Source: Pseudomonas helmanticensis (GTDB lineage Bacteria > Pseudomonadota > Gammaproteobacteria > Pseudomonadales > Pseudomonadaceae). Taken from it: a stretch of 64,000 nt of DNA. The position numbers and the translations under genes were made by a program. Below are positions 38,954 to 47,850 of this stretch, one piece after another. Under the pieces are notes generated by a model, which ran no database searches, had not been told where the DNA came from, and saw only the letters and a list, made by a program, of their open reading frames with translations. The stretch lies in NCBI RefSeq assembly GCF_900182985.1, contig NZ_FXUY01000001.1, positions 1,922,001-1,986,000 on the forward strand, given 5' to 3'. Numbering within the stretch: the first letter of the stretch is position 1; every line of letters starts with the position of its first letter.

Positions 38954-39889
38954 ATGAATCTGAGTAAGGTCGACCTCAACCTTTTCATCGTCTTCGACGC
39001 GATCTACACCGAAGCCAACCTGACCCGCGCCGGGCAGATTGTCGGCATCACCCAGCCGGCGGTGTCCAACGCATTGGCACGGTTGCGCGAGACCTTCAAC
39101 GATCCGCTGTTCGTGCGCACGGCTCAGGGCATGGTGCCGACGCCGATGGCGCAGAACATCATCGGCCCGGTGCGCAATGCGCTGTCACTGCTGCGCGTGT
39201 CAGTTCAGGAAAGTCGCATTTTCAACCCGGCGCAAGCGGTCAAGACCTACCGCATCAGCATGACCGACCTCACCGAGGCGGTGATTCTGCCGCCATTGTT
39301 CCAGCGCCTGCGCCGCCTGGCGCCGACAGTGATCATCGAAAGTTTCCTGTCGAAACGTCGCGAGACCACCAAGGAACTGGCCGCCGGGCGCCTCGATTTT
39401 GCCGTGGATGCGCCGCTCAACACTGACCCGCAGGTGCGCCACGTCAAGCTGATGGAAGACCGTTACGTCTGTGCGATGCGCAAAGGGCATCCGATGGCGG
39501 GCAAGGAAAAGCTCTCGCTGGATGATTATCTGTCCCTGACGCATATCCACATTTCCAGCCGTCGCAGTGGCCTGGGGTATGTCGATCTGGCGTTGGGCAA
39601 GATGGGCATTCAGCGCAAGATCGCCCTGCGTTCGCAGCATTATTTGATGGCGTCGCAGGTGATGCAGCAGACGGACATGGTCATGACCGTGCCGGAGCGT
39701 TTTGCCCGGCGACATGAGCTGCAGGCGTTTAATCTGCCGGTGAATGATGTGCCGCCGGTGGAGACGCATCTGTATTGGCATGAGAGCACCGATCAGGACC
39801 CGGCAAATCGCTGGATGCGCGAGCAGATGATCGAGTTGTGCCAGCAGGTGACGGCACAGGAGAAGAAGCTGGATAAGCAGGTGGTTTGA
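38954..39889 (+). CDS. LysR-family transcriptional regulator
   Basis: Regulator of 311 aa. The N-terminal winged helix is MNLSKVDLNLFIVFDAIYTEANLTRAGQIVGITQPAVSNALARLRE, and a substrate-binding domain (about 95-300) follows. The layout is of the NodD/LeuO-like class. ATG 38954 is chosen; the upstream extension lies in the divergent promoter region. The divergent acyl-CoA dehydrogenase is the probable target. Confidence 0.9.
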   Translation: MNLSKVDLNLFIVFDAIYTEANLTRAGQIVGITQPAVSNALARLRETFNDPLFVRTAQGMVPTPMAQNIIGPVRNALSLLRVSVQESRIFNPAQAVKTYRISMTDLTEAVILPPLFQRLRRLAPTVIIESFLSKRRETTKELAAGRLDFAVDAPLNTDPQVRHVKLMEDRYVCAMRKGHPMAGKEKLSLDDYLSLTHIHISSRRSGLGYVDLALGKMGIQRKIALRSQHYLMASQVMQQTDMVMTVPERFARRHELQAFNLPVNDVPPVETHLYWHESTDQDPANRWMREQMIELCQQVTAQEKKLDKQVV

Positions 39890-39894
39890 GGAAA

Positions 39895-39966
39895 GATCAA
39901 AAGATCGCAGCCTGCGGCAGCTCCTACATGGATCGGTGTAGGAGCTGCCGCAGGTTGCGATCTTTT
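39895..39966. repeat. REP-type inverted pair
   Basis: Inverted GATCAAAAGATCGCAGCCTG units with a short GGATCG loop; the right arm has one change (GTTGCGATC). It lies between the LysR gene and the liuR operator. Confidence 0.85.
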
Positions 39967-39972
39967 TCTTGC

Positions 39973-39988
39973 TTGACGTAAACGTCAA
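39973..39988 (+). promoter_or_regulatory. LiuR-type operator upstream of liuR
   Basis: TTGACGTAAACGTCAA, a near-perfect palindrome whose left half doubles as a -35-like TTGACG. It matches the ACGTTAACGT palindromes before liuA at 44042 and 44086. Suggests that LiuR controls its own gene. Confidence 0.7.
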
Positions 39989-40031
39989 CCTGCCATTAGC
40001 TTAGCGCCAAGACCTTTTTCCGAGCGCGCCC

Positions 40032-40430
40032 ATGAGCAGCCAGACCTACAGCATTTCCGACCTCGCCCGCGAGCTCGACATCACCACCCGGGCGATCCGT
40101 TTTTATGAAGAACAAGGCCTGCTCAGCCCTGAGCGCCGTGGCCAGGAACGCATCTATTCGCCACGCGACAAGGTCAGCCTGAAGTTGATCCTGCGGGGCA
40201 AGCGCATCGGTTTCTCCTTGGCCGAATGCCGCGAACTGATCGAGCTCTACGACCCGTCCAGCGGTAACACCAAGCAGCTCAATAGCATGTTGGCGAAAAT
40301 CACTGAACGCCGCGAGCAGTTGGAACAGCAGTTGCTGGATATCGAACAGATGAAGCTGGAACTCGATACCGCCGAAGAGCGCTGCGTGCAGGCGCTGGAG
40401 CAGACGCTCAAGAGCCAGCAGGCGATCTGA
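40032..40430 (+). CDS. liuR: MerR-family regulator of leucine/isovalerate catabolism
   Basis: MerR-type regulator of 132 aa. The helix-turn-helix and wing are SISDLARELDITTRAIRFYEEQGLLSPERRGQERIYSPRDK, followed by a long dimerisation coiled coil (about 80-125, rich in Glu and Leu). Its place beside liuE and near liuABCD, and the palindromes upstream of it and of liuA, identify it as LiuR. It is separated from liuE by a REP pair. Confidence 0.9.
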   Translation: MSSQTYSISDLARELDITTRAIRFYEEQGLLSPERRGQERIYSPRDKVSLKLILRGKRIGFSLAECRELIELYDPSSGNTKQLNSMLAKITERREQLEQQLLDIEQMKLELDTAEERCVQALEQTLKSQQAI

Positions 40431-40448
40431 CAAACAACACAAATCCCC

Positions 40449-40537
40449 TGTAGGAGTGAGCCTGCTCGCGATAGCGGCGTGTCAGATAATATTTGTTCGA
40501 CTGACACACCGCTATCGCGAGCAGGCTCACTCCTACA
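40449..40537. repeat. REP-type inverted pair (GAGTGAGCCTGCTCGCGAT class)
   Basis: TGTAGGAGTGAGCCTGCTCG and its inverse, with a loop containing GTGTCAGATAA / CTGACAC. It lies between liuR and liuE, probably inside one transcript. Confidence 0.85.
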
Positions 40538-40573
40538 AAAGATCTCCACGAATTCAAAAGAGCAGGTCAGCCC

Positions 40574-41473
40574 ATGTCCCTCCCCTCCCAAGTACGCCTG
40601 ATCGAAGTCGGCCCGCGCGACGGCCTGCAGAACGAAGCCCAACCGATCAGCGTCGCTGACAAAGTACAACTGGTCGACGCGCTGAGCGCGGCCGGGCTTG
40701 GCTATATCGAAGTCGGCAGTTTCGTCTCGCCCAAATGGGTGCCGCAAATGGCCGGTTCTGCCGAAGTGTTCGCGCAGATCCAGCGCAAGCCTGGCGTGAC
40801 CTACGGTGCGCTGGCACCGAACCTGCGCGGCTTTGAAGATGCGATCGCTGCCGGGGTCAAGGAAGTCGCGGTGTTCGCCGCTGCGTCCGAAGCGTTCTCG
40901 CAGCGCAACATCAACTGCTCGATCAGTGAAAGCCTGGCGCGTTTTGCGCCGATCATGGAAGCGGCAAAACAACACGGCATTACCGTGCGCGGTTACGTGT
41001 CGTGCGTGCTCGGTTGCCCGTACGAAGGCACGGTCGCGCCGGAGCAAGTGGCCATGGTCGCGCGCGAGTTGTATGCGATGGGCTGCTACGAAGTTTCCTT
41101 GGGCGACACCATCGGCACCGGCACCGCTGGCGCCACCCGCCGCCTGTTCGAAGTGGTTTCAGCGCAAGTGCCACGGGAAAAACTCGCCGGGCATTTCCAC
41201 GACACCTATGGCCAGGCCATGGCCAACATCTACGCCAGCCTGCTCGAAGGCATTTCAGTGTTCGACAGCTCTATCGCGGGCCTCGGCGGCTGCCCGTACG
41301 CCAAAGGTGCGAGCGGTAACGTTGCCACCGAAGACGTCGTGTACCTGCTCAACGGCCTCGGCATCGAGAGCGGCATCGACCTGGACGCCTTGATTGTCGC
41401 GGGTCAGCAGATCAGCGCGGTGCTCGGTCGCCCAAGCGGTTCGCGCGTGGCCAAGGCTCGCAGCGCACAGTGA
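40574..41473 (+). CDS. liuE: Hydroxymethylglutaryl-CoA lyase
   Basis: Enzyme of 299 aa splitting HMG-CoA to acetyl-CoA and acetoacetate, the last step of leucine degradation. Family motifs: EVGPRDGLQNE at the N-terminus (catalytic Arg, metal Asp), SLGDTIGTGT, AGHFHDTYGQA (metal-binding His pair) and the catalytic cysteine loop GLGGCPYAKGASGNVATED (C240). Length matches the family. It is also called mvaB; in P. putida, as I recall, the same gene precedes CrcY, as here. Confidence 0.95.
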   Translation: MSLPSQVRLIEVGPRDGLQNEAQPISVADKVQLVDALSAAGLGYIEVGSFVSPKWVPQMAGSAEVFAQIQRKPGVTYGALAPNLRGFEDAIAAGVKEVAVFAAASEAFSQRNINCSISESLARFAPIMEAAKQHGITVRGYVSCVLGCPYEGTVAPEQVAMVARELYAMGCYEVSLGDTIGTGTAGATRRLFEVVSAQVPREKLAGHFHDTYGQAMANIYASLLEGISVFDSSIAGLGGCPYAKGASGNVATEDVVYLLNGLGIESGIDLDALIVAGQQISAVLGRPSGSRVAKARSAQ

Positions 41474-41482
41474 GGGGGGAAG

Positions 41483-41525
41483 GTGTTACCGCTGTGTCTG
41501 AAATGTGGGTTTAAGCGAGTAACAC
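41483..41525 (+). promoter_or_regulatory. CbrB-like upstream activator site of CrcY
   Basis: Inverted repeat GTGTTAC (41483-41489) ... GTAACAC (41519-41525), separated by 29 bp and centred about 128 bp before the predicted CrcY start. GTTAC/GTAAC half-sites are, as I recall, those described for CbrB at crc RNA promoters. Confidence 0.55.
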
Positions 41526-41604
41526 GGAAACAAATTGTCTGGTTTCGTCTGAACGAAAAATCCTCATAATTCATATCTTATTGATTTATAAGGGTTTTTA
41601 AAAG

Positions 41605-41621
41605 TTGGCACGGCTTCTGCT
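41605..41621 (+). promoter_or_regulatory. Sigma54 promoter of CrcY
   Basis: TTGGCACGGCTTCTGCT has the invariant GG and GC exactly 10 bases apart and the TGGCAC core intact. Predicted transcription start is near 41632. Confidence 0.88.
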
Positions 41622-41631
41622 ATCTCTATGG

Positions 41632-42006
41632 CATAACAAGAATAAAAAGCAGCAAACCAATAAAAATAAGACGTAACGACTCTGACATAACAAAAACAAC
41701 ACGGCAGAGACGCAGCTAACAGATTTTTTTGGAGAAGGTGTGCTTTTCAGGGTGCTCTCAGGAGTGACCCGCAACCGGGCAGAGAACAATAAAACTACCT
41801 TCAGGTAGCTACCGAATCGGTTGGATCGTTTAACGAGAAAGCAGATCAGCGCTCAAAAAAATACGTTTGCTCTTGACCCCGGATGGGGGTCGCCAAAAAC
41901 AGCGGTAAAGGGCCACGGTTGCCAAAAACAACAACAGACCGACCCTCAATAATAAAAAAGAGCACGCGACGACAAAATTAAAGGGGAGCCTCGGCTCCCC
42001 TTTGTG
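41632..42006 (+). ncRNA. crcY: CrcY-type small RNA, antagonist of Hfq/Crc
   Basis: Untranslated RNA of about 370 nt that titrates the Hfq-Crc complex and so relieves carbon catabolite repression. Evidence: position downstream of the HMG-CoA lyase gene, as in P. putida; a sigma54 promoter; several A-rich CA motifs of the AAnAAnAA type (AACAAGAATAAAAA near the 5' end, ATAACAAAAACAACA, GAACAATAAAAC, CCAAAAACAACAACAG, AATAATAAAAAAG near the 3' end); and a strong terminator. It accounts for most of the gene-free stretch 41474-42101. No open reading frame of interest is present there. Confidence 0.88.
41980..42006 (+). terminator. CrcY terminator
   Basis: Stem AAAGGGGAGCC / GGCTCCCCTTT closed by a minimal TC-centred loop, followed by TGTGCTTTC. 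Confidence 0.85.
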
Positions 42007-42025
42007 CTTTCTGCAATTCCTCTTT

Positions 42026-42100
42026 TTAAAAGATCGCAGCCTGCGGCAGCTCCTACACCGATCCCCTGTAGGAGCTGCCGCAGGCTGCGATCTTTTGATC
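42026..42100. repeat. REP-type inverted pair
   Basis: Inverted AAAGATCGCAGCCTGCGGCA units with loop CCGATCCCC. It lies between the CrcY terminator and the 3' end of the leftward acyl-CoA synthetase gene. Confidence 0.85.
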
Positions 42101-42101
42101 T

Positions 42102-43796
42102 TCACCGCACCGTTTTCAGTTCCTCGATGCTGATTTCACGCATCCTGAATTTCTGGATCTTGCCCGTCACCGTCATCGGAAACTCTTCGACGAACTTGAA
42201 GTGCCGTGGCGTCTTGAAGTGCGCGATGCGCTCCTTGCACCAGGTTTGCAGTTCCAGTTCGGACGCATTGTGGCCGGGATGAAATTTGATCCAGGCGACA
42301 ATCTCCTCACCGTAACGCGAGCACGGAATGCCGATCACCTGCACGTCCGCCACTGCCGGGTGGGTGAAGAAAAACTCCTCCAGCTCGCGCGGATAAACGT
42401 TCTCGCCGCCGCGAATGATCATGTCCTTGTTACGCCCGGCGATGTTGACGTAACCCTCCTCGTTCATGCTCGCCAGATCGCCGGTGTGCATCCAGCCCGC
42501 TTCATCGATGGCTTCGGCCGTGGCTTGCGGATTGCTCCAGTAACCGAGCATCACGCTGTAACCCCGGGTGCACAGTTCGCCGATGGTGCCGCGCGGCACG
42601 AGGTTGCCGGCCTCGTCGATGATCTTGCTTTCCAGTTGCGGCTGGGTGCGACCGACGGTGGTCACGCGTAATTCCAACTCGTCGTTGGGGCCGGTTTGCA
42701 GCGACACCGGACTGGTTTCGGTCATGCCGTAAGCGATCTGTACTTCACTCATGTGCATCTCGCTGATGACCCGGCGCATCACTTCGATCGGGCAGGTGGC
42801 GCCGGCCATGATCCCGGTGCGCAGGCTCGACAGATCGAATTCGGCGCGTTGCGGCTGGTCGAGCATGGCAATGAACATGGTCGGTACGCCGTAGAGCCCG
42901 GTGGCTTTTTCTTCGGCGACGGTTTGCAGGGTCAGCAACGGATCGAACGCATCGTTGGGGTAAATCATCGTGCTGCCGTGGGTGATGCAGCCGAGGTTGC
43001 CCATGACCATGCCGAAGCAGTGGTACAGCGGCACCGGGATCACCAGGCGATCGGTCGGAGTCAGGCCGATGCTTTCGCCGACCATGTAACCGTTGTTGAG
43101 GATGTTGTAGTGGCTGAGGGTCGCACCTTTGGGGAAACCGGTGGTGCCGGAGGTGTACTGGATGTTCACCGGTTGATCGAAGTGCAGGCTGTCGCTGCGT
43201 TCGCTGAGTTGTTCTGCGGTAACGCTGGCGGCCATGTCGGTCAGTTGTGACCATGGCAGGAAACCTGAAGGCGGTTGAGCGTCGAGGCTGATCACCCCGC
43301 GCAAGTCCGGCAGACGTTCACTGCGCAATTGACCAATGGATTGTTCGGCCAGTTCTGGCACCAATCCTTGCAACATGCCGTGGTAGTTCGACGACTTGAA
43401 TGCGCCAGCGCAGACCAGCCATTGGCAGCCGGATTGCTTGAGTACGTATTCGAGTTCGGAACTGCGGTAGGCCGGATTGACGTTGACCAGGATCACGCCG
43501 ATTTTCGCCGTGGCGAATTGAGTGATGCACCACTGCGCGCAGTTCGGCGCCCAGATACCGAGGCGGTCGCCAGCCTGCAACCCCAGGGCGAGCAAGGCTC
43601 TGGCATGGAGATCCACCGCGTCGGCCAGTTGTCGCCACGAATAGCGCAGTTGCTGATGGCGCACGACAAGCGCTTCGCTGTCGGGGAATTGCGCGACGGT
43701 CTGATCGAACTTCTGCCCGATGGTCAGCGCCAGCAAGGCTTTGTCCTGGGAACCACGGGTGTAGCTGCGCTGCGGGTTTGCACTGGGTTGATCCAT
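42102..43796 (-). CDS. Acyl-CoA synthetase (AMP-binding)
   Basis: Adenylate-forming ligase of 564 aa. AMP-binding motifs are [17 protein letters not shown] (P-loop), the aromatic-rich [29 protein letters not shown] and the C-terminal [21 protein letters not shown], with the catalytic Lys near [16 protein letters not shown] 43796 with AGGGG upstream is used; the in-frame extension to 43994 runs through a repeat. It is divergent from liuABCD across the LiuR boxes, so a role in activating branched or medium-chain acids is likely, but the substrate is inferred. Confidence 0.9.
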   Translation of the reverse strand: MDQPSANPQRSYTRGSQDKALLALTIGQKFDQTVAQFPDSEALVVRHQQLRYSWRQLADAVDLHARALLALGLQAGDRLGIWAPNCAQWCITQFATAKIGVILVNVNPAYRSSELEYVLKQSGCQWLVCAGAFKSSNYHGMLQGLVPELAEQSIGQLRSERLPDLRGVISLDAQPPSGFLPWSQLTDMAASVTAEQLSERSDSLHFDQPVNIQYTSGTTGFPKGATLSHYNILNNGYMVGESIGLTPTDRLVIPVPLYHCFGMVMGNLGCITHGSTMIYPNDAFDPLLTLQTVAEEKATGLYGVPTMFIAMLDQPQRAEFDLSSLRTGIMAGATCPIEVMRRVISEMHMSEVQIAYGMTETSPVSLQTGPNDELELRVTTVGRTQPQLESKIIDEAGNLVPRGTIGELCTRGYSVMLGYWSNPQATAEAIDEAGWMHTGDLASMNEEGYVNIAGRNKDMIIRGGENVYPRELEEFFFTHPAVADVQVIGIPCSRYGEEIVAWIKFHPGHNASELELQTWCKERIAHFKTPRHFKFVEEFPMTVTGKIQKFRMREISIEELKTVR

Positions 43797-43857
43797 GACG
43801 ACCCCTATTGTCTTTATTAGTGGGTTTACCGAATTACACTTTTTGTGGGAGCCAACT

Positions 43858-43978
43858 GTGGCGAGGGGATTTATCCCCGATGGGTGGCGAAGCCGCCCCT
43901 GCATATCTCCAGACAAATCAGATTTACAGATTTCACGACTGCTTCGCAGCCGAACGGGGATAAATCCCCTCGCCACAC
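43858..43978. repeat. GGCGAGGGGATTTATCCCC-type inverted pair
   Basis: Inverted copies of TGTGGCGAGGGGATTTATCC with GGTGGCGAAGCCGCC and GACTGCTTCGCAGCC arms, the same family as 10416-10521. With the LiuR boxes at 44042-44100 it accounts for the gene-free stretch 43797-44155. Confidence 0.85.
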
Positions 43979-44041
43979 AAGCCCGCTCCCACAAAAAAGC
44001 AGTCCGCTTTCAATCTTGAACTGCCCCTACTCTCGCTGAAG

Positions 44042-44100
44042 TTGACGTTAACGTAAAGGGTGATTGACAGCCATTCGTCACAGGCTTACGTTAACGTAAA
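44042..44100 (+). promoter_or_regulatory. Tandem LiuR operators and promoter of liuABCD
   Basis: Two palindromes centred on ACGTTAACGT: TTGACGTTAACGTAA at 44042-44056 and TTACGTTAACGTAA at 44086-44099, 43 bp apart, about four helical turns. A -35-like TTGACA at 44064-44069 lies between them. The same palindrome core precedes liuR. The divergent acyl-CoA synthetase may share the sites. Confidence 0.8.
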
Positions 44101-44155
44101 GGTGAGAGCCGAGTAACCGCCCTCCCCACCCTACAAAAAAGCCAAAAGGTGACCC

Positions 44156-45319
44156 ATGAGCTATCCATCCCTGAACTTCGCCCTCGGTGAAACCATCGAC
44201 ATGCTGCGCGATCAGGTTCAGTCCTTTGTCGCCAAGGAGATCGCTCCGCGCGCCGCGCAGATCGACAGCGACAACCTGTTCCCCGCCGACATGTGGGGCA
44301 AATTCGGTGACATGGGCCTGCTCGGCATTACCGTGCCGGAAGAGTACGGCGGCGCGGGCCTGGGTTATCTGGCGCACGTCGTGGCGATGGAAGAAATCAG
44401 CCGTGGCTCGGCTTCGGTGGCGCTGTCCTATGGCGCGCATTCCAACCTCTGCGTCAATCAGATCAACCGTAACGGCAACCACGAACAGAAAACCAAGTAT
44501 CTGCCGAAGCTGATCAGCGGCGAACACGTCGGCGCGCTGGCGATGAGCGAACCGAACGCCGGTTCCGACGTGGTCTCGATGAAACTGCGGGCCGACAAGC
44601 GCGGCGACCGTTTCGTCCTCAACGGCAGCAAAACCTGGATCACCAATGGCCCTGACGCCAACACTTACGTGATCTACGCCAAGACCGATCTGGAAAAAGG
44701 TCCGCACGGCATCACCGCGTTCATCGTCGAGCGCGACTGGAAAGGCTTCAGCCGCAGCAACAAGTTCGACAAGCTCGGCATGCGCGGCTCCAACACTTGC
44801 GAGTTGTTCTTCGATGACGTCGAAGTGCCGGAAGAAAACATCCTCGGCGTGCTCAATGGCGGCGTCAAAGTGCTGATGAGCGGCCTCGATTACGAGCGCG
44901 TCGTGCTGTCAGGCGGCCCGACCGGGATCATGCAGTCGTGCATGGACCTGATCGTGCCGTACATCCACGACCGCAAACAGTTCGGCCAGAGCATCGGTGA
45001 GTTCCAGCTGATCCAGGGCAAAGTCGCCGACATGTACACCCAACTCAACGCCAGCCGCGCCTACCTTTATGCGGTTGCGCAGGCCTGCGAACGTGGCGAA
45101 ACCACCCGTAAAGATGCCGCCGGCGTAATCCTCTACACCGCAGAGCGCGCCACACAAATGGCCCTCGATGCGATCCAGATTCTCGGCGGTAACGGTTACA
45201 TCAACGAATTCCCGGCGGGCCGTCTGCTGCGCGACGCCAAGCTGTACGAAATCGGCGCCGGCACCAGTGAGATCCGTCGCATGCTGATCGGTCGCGAACT
45301 CTTCAACGAAACGAAATGA
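44156..45319 (+). CDS. liuA: Isovaleryl-CoA dehydrogenase
   Basis: FAD enzyme of 387 aa oxidising isovaleryl-CoA to 3-methylcrotonyl-CoA in leucine catabolism. Signatures: [32 protein letters not shown], the isovaleryl-type catalytic base in [12 protein letters not shown] (E247, on helix G as in isovaleryl-CoA dehydrogenases) and the end [49 protein letters not shown] precedes ATG 44156. First gene of liuABCD. Confidence 0.95.
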   Translation: MSYPSLNFALGETIDMLRDQVQSFVAKEIAPRAAQIDSDNLFPADMWGKFGDMGLLGITVPEEYGGAGLGYLAHVVAMEEISRGSASVALSYGAHSNLCVNQINRNGNHEQKTKYLPKLISGEHVGALAMSEPNAGSDVVSMKLRADKRGDRFVLNGSKTWITNGPDANTYVIYAKTDLEKGPHGITAFIVERDWKGFSRSNKFDKLGMRGSNTCELFFDDVEVPEENILGVLNGGVKVLMSGLDYERVVLSGGPTGIMQSCMDLIVPYIHDRKQFGQSIGEFQLIQGKVADMYTQLNASRAYLYAVAQACERGETTRKDAAGVILYTAERATQMALDAIQILGGNGYINEFPAGRLLRDAKLYEIGAGTSEIRRMLIGRELFNETK

Positions 45320-45320
45320 A

Positions 45321-45412
45321 TTTCGTCAGCTGCGAGCTGCAAGTTTCAAGCTGCAAGAGAACAGCCTCAACTTGCCGCTCCAAGCTTGCAACTCGTAGCT
45401 GCTTACGGAGTA
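45321..45412. repeat. AGCTGCAAG-type degenerate inverted repeat
   Basis: Overlapping AGCTGCGAGCTGCAAG, TTTCAAGCTGCAAG and AAGCTTGCAACTCGTAGCTGC units form an imperfect hairpin in the liuA-liuB gap, inside the operon. It may shape the ratio of the two products. Confidence 0.65.
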
Positions 45413-45416
45413 AGCC

Positions 45417-47021
45417 ATGATTCTGCATACACAGCTCAATCCTCGCTCTGCAGAGTTCGCCGCCAACAGCGCGGCGATGCTCAAACAGGTCGACGCCCTG
45501 CACACCCTGCTCGCCCAAGTGGCACAGGGTGGCGGCGCGAAAGCCCAGGAACGCCACACCTCACGGGGCAAATTGCTGCCGCGTGAGCGCATTAATCGCT
45601 TGCTAGATCCAGGTTCGCCGTTTCTGGAAATCAGTCAACTGGCCGCCCACGCCGTTTACGGTGAAGACGTGCCCGCCGCTGGCGTGATTGCCGGGATCGG
45701 CCGGGTCGAAGGCGTCGAGTGCATGATCGTCGCCAACGACGCAACGGTTAAGGGTGGTTCGTACTACCCGCTGACCGTGAAGAAACACCTGCGCGCACAA
45801 ACCATCGCGCAGCAGAATCGTCTGCCGTGCATCTATCTGGTCGACTCCGGCGGTGCCAACCTGCCGCGTCAGGATGAAGTGTTTCCGGATCGCGAGCACT
45901 TCGGGCGGATCTTCTTCAACCAGGCCAACATGAGTGCGATGGGCATTCCGCAAATCGCTGTGGTCATGGGTTCATGCACCGCTGGTGGCGCGTACGTGCC
46001 GGCGATGGCGGACGAAGCGATCATGGTGCGCAATCAGGCGACGATTTTCCTCGCCGGCCCGCCGCTGGTAAAAGCCGCGACCGGTGAAGTGGTCAGCGCC
46101 GAGGACTTGGGCGGTGCCGATGTGCACTGCAAGATTTCCGGGGTCGCCGACCATTACGCCGAGAGCGACGAACACGCCCTCGCCCTCGCCCGCCGCAGCG
46201 TTGCCAACCTCAACTGGCGCAAACTCGGCGACGTGCAGCAGCGCACGCCGATTGCGCCGCTGTACGCCAGCGACGAGTTGTACGGCGTGGTTTGCGCCGA
46301 CGCCAAGCAACCGTTCGACGTGCGCGAAGTGATTGCGCGACTGGTCGACGGCTCAGTGTTCGATGAGTTCAAGGCGCTGTTCGGCACCACGCTGGTCTGC
46401 GGTTTCGCCCATCTGCACGGTTACCCGATCGCGATACTGGCGAACAACGGCATCCTCTTCGCCGAAGCCGCGCAGAAAGGCGCGCACTTCATCGAACTGG
46501 CCTGCCAGCGCGGCATTCCGCTACTGTTTTTACAGAACATTACCGGTTTCATGGTCGGCCAGAAATACGAGGCCGGTGGCATCGCCAAGCACGGCGCAAA
46601 ACTGGTGACTGCCGTGGCCTGCGCCAAGGTGCCAAAATTTACCGTGATCATCGGCGGCAGTTTTGGCGCCGGTAACTACGGCATGTGCGGTCGTGCTTAC
46701 GACCCGCGATTCCTGTGGATGTGGCCGAACGCGCGGATTGGCGTGATGGGCGCCGAACAGGCGGCCGGCGTGCTGGTGCAGGTCAAACGCGAGCAGGCTG
46801 AACGCAGCGGTCAGGCGTTCAGTGCCGAGCAGGAAGCCGAGATCAAGCAGCCGATCCTCGACCAATACGAAGAGCAGGGTCATCCCTACTATTCCAGCGC
46901 ACGGCTGTGGGACGACGGCGTCATCGACCCCGCGCAAACCCGCGATGTGCTGGCCCTGGCCTTGTCCGCGTCGTTGAACGCGCCAATCGAACCGAGCCGC
47001 TTCGGCGTGTTCCGGATGTGA
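45417..47021 (+). CDS. liuB: Methylcrotonyl-CoA carboxylase, beta (carboxyltransferase) subunit
   Basis: Subunit of 534 aa transferring the carboxyl group from biotin to 3-methylcrotonyl-CoA. Crotonase-fold carboxyltransferase halves are clear: [22 protein letters not shown], the acyl-CoA site [45 protein letters not shown], and the second half [27 protein letters not shown] and [29 protein letters not shown]. Works with liuD. The next gene starts 13 bp downstream. Confidence 0.95.
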   Translation: MILHTQLNPRSAEFAANSAAMLKQVDALHTLLAQVAQGGGAKAQERHTSRGKLLPRERINRLLDPGSPFLEISQLAAHAVYGEDVPAAGVIAGIGRVEGVECMIVANDATVKGGSYYPLTVKKHLRAQTIAQQNRLPCIYLVDSGGANLPRQDEVFPDREHFGRIFFNQANMSAMGIPQIAVVMGSCTAGGAYVPAMADEAIMVRNQATIFLAGPPLVKAATGEVVSAEDLGGADVHCKISGVADHYAESDEHALALARRSVANLNWRKLGDVQQRTPIAPLYASDELYGVVCADAKQPFDVREVIARLVDGSVFDEFKALFGTTLVCGFAHLHGYPIAILANNGILFAEAAQKGAHFIELACQRGIPLLFLQNITGFMVGQKYEAGGIAKHGAKLVTAVACAKVPKFTVIIGGSFGAGNYGMCGRAYDPRFLWMWPNARIGVMGAEQAAGVLVQVKREQAERSGQAFSAEQEAEIKQPILDQYEEQGHPYYSSARLWDDGVIDPAQTRDVLALALSASLNAPIEPSRFGVFRM

Positions 47022-47034
47022 TCGGGAGAATCTC

Positions 47035-47850
47035 ATGAGCGACTTCAACACTCTCGAACTGCACAGCGACCCACGGGGTTTCGCGACGCTGTGGCTCAAC
47101 CGCGCGGAAAAGAACAACGCATTCAACGCCGAGATGATCCGCGAACTGATCCTCGCCCTCGACCAGGTTGCCAGCGACGCCAGCCTGCGTTTCCTGCTGG
47201 TGCGCGGGCGCGGCAAGCACTTCAGCGCCGGCGCCGATCTGGCGTGGATGCAGCAGTCGGCCGAACTCGATTACCACACCAACCTCGACGACGCCCGCGA
47301 ACTGGCCGAGCTGATGTACAACCTCGCCAAACTGAAAATCCCCACCGTGGCCGTGGTGCAAGGCGCAGCGTTCGGTGGCGCGCTGGGGCTGATCAGTTGC
47401 TGCGACATGGCGATTGGCGCCGATGACGCGCAATTCTGCCTGTCGGAAGTGCGCATTGGTCTGGCGCCAGCGGTGATCAGTCCGTTCGTGGTGCAAGCCA
47501 TTGGCGAACGCGCAGCGCGGCGTTATGCACTGACCGCTGAACGTTTTGGCGGTCAGCGCGCACGCGAAATCGGTTTGTTGTCAGACAGCTATCCGCCTGC
47601 CGAACTGGATGAGCAAGTCGAACAATGGATCAACAATCTGCTGCTCAACAGCCCCGCCGCCATGCGCTCCAGCAAAGACTTGTTGCGTGAAGTCGGCAAC
47701 GGCGCACTGACACCGGCGCTGCGCCGCTACACCGAAAACGCCATCGCGCGCATCCGCGTCAGTCCTGAAGGTCAGGAAGGCTTGCGCGCCTTTCTGCAAA
47801 AACGTCCGCCGAGCTGGCAAGCCGCACCCACCACCAAGGAGTCGCGTTGA
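47035..47850 (+). CDS. liuC: Methylglutaconyl-CoA hydratase
   Basis: Crotonase-family enzyme of 271 aa hydrating 3-methylglutaconyl-CoA to HMG-CoA. Oxyanion-hole segments GKHFSAGADLAWM and VQGAAFGGALGLISCCDMAIG are present, as is the SEVRIGLAPAVISPFVVQAIG region. Between liuB and liuD; its stop overlaps the liuD start (TGATG). Confidence 0.94.
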   Translation: MSDFNTLELHSDPRGFATLWLNRAEKNNAFNAEMIRELILALDQVASDASLRFLLVRGRGKHFSAGADLAWMQQSAELDYHTNLDDARELAELMYNLAKLKIPTVAVVQGAAFGGALGLISCCDMAIGADDAQFCLSEVRIGLAPAVISPFVVQAIGERAARRYALTAERFGGQRAREIGLLSDSYPPAELDEQVEQWINNLLLNSPAAMRSSKDLLREVGNGALTPALRRYTENAIARIRVSPEGQEGLRAFLQKRPPSWQAAPTTKESR

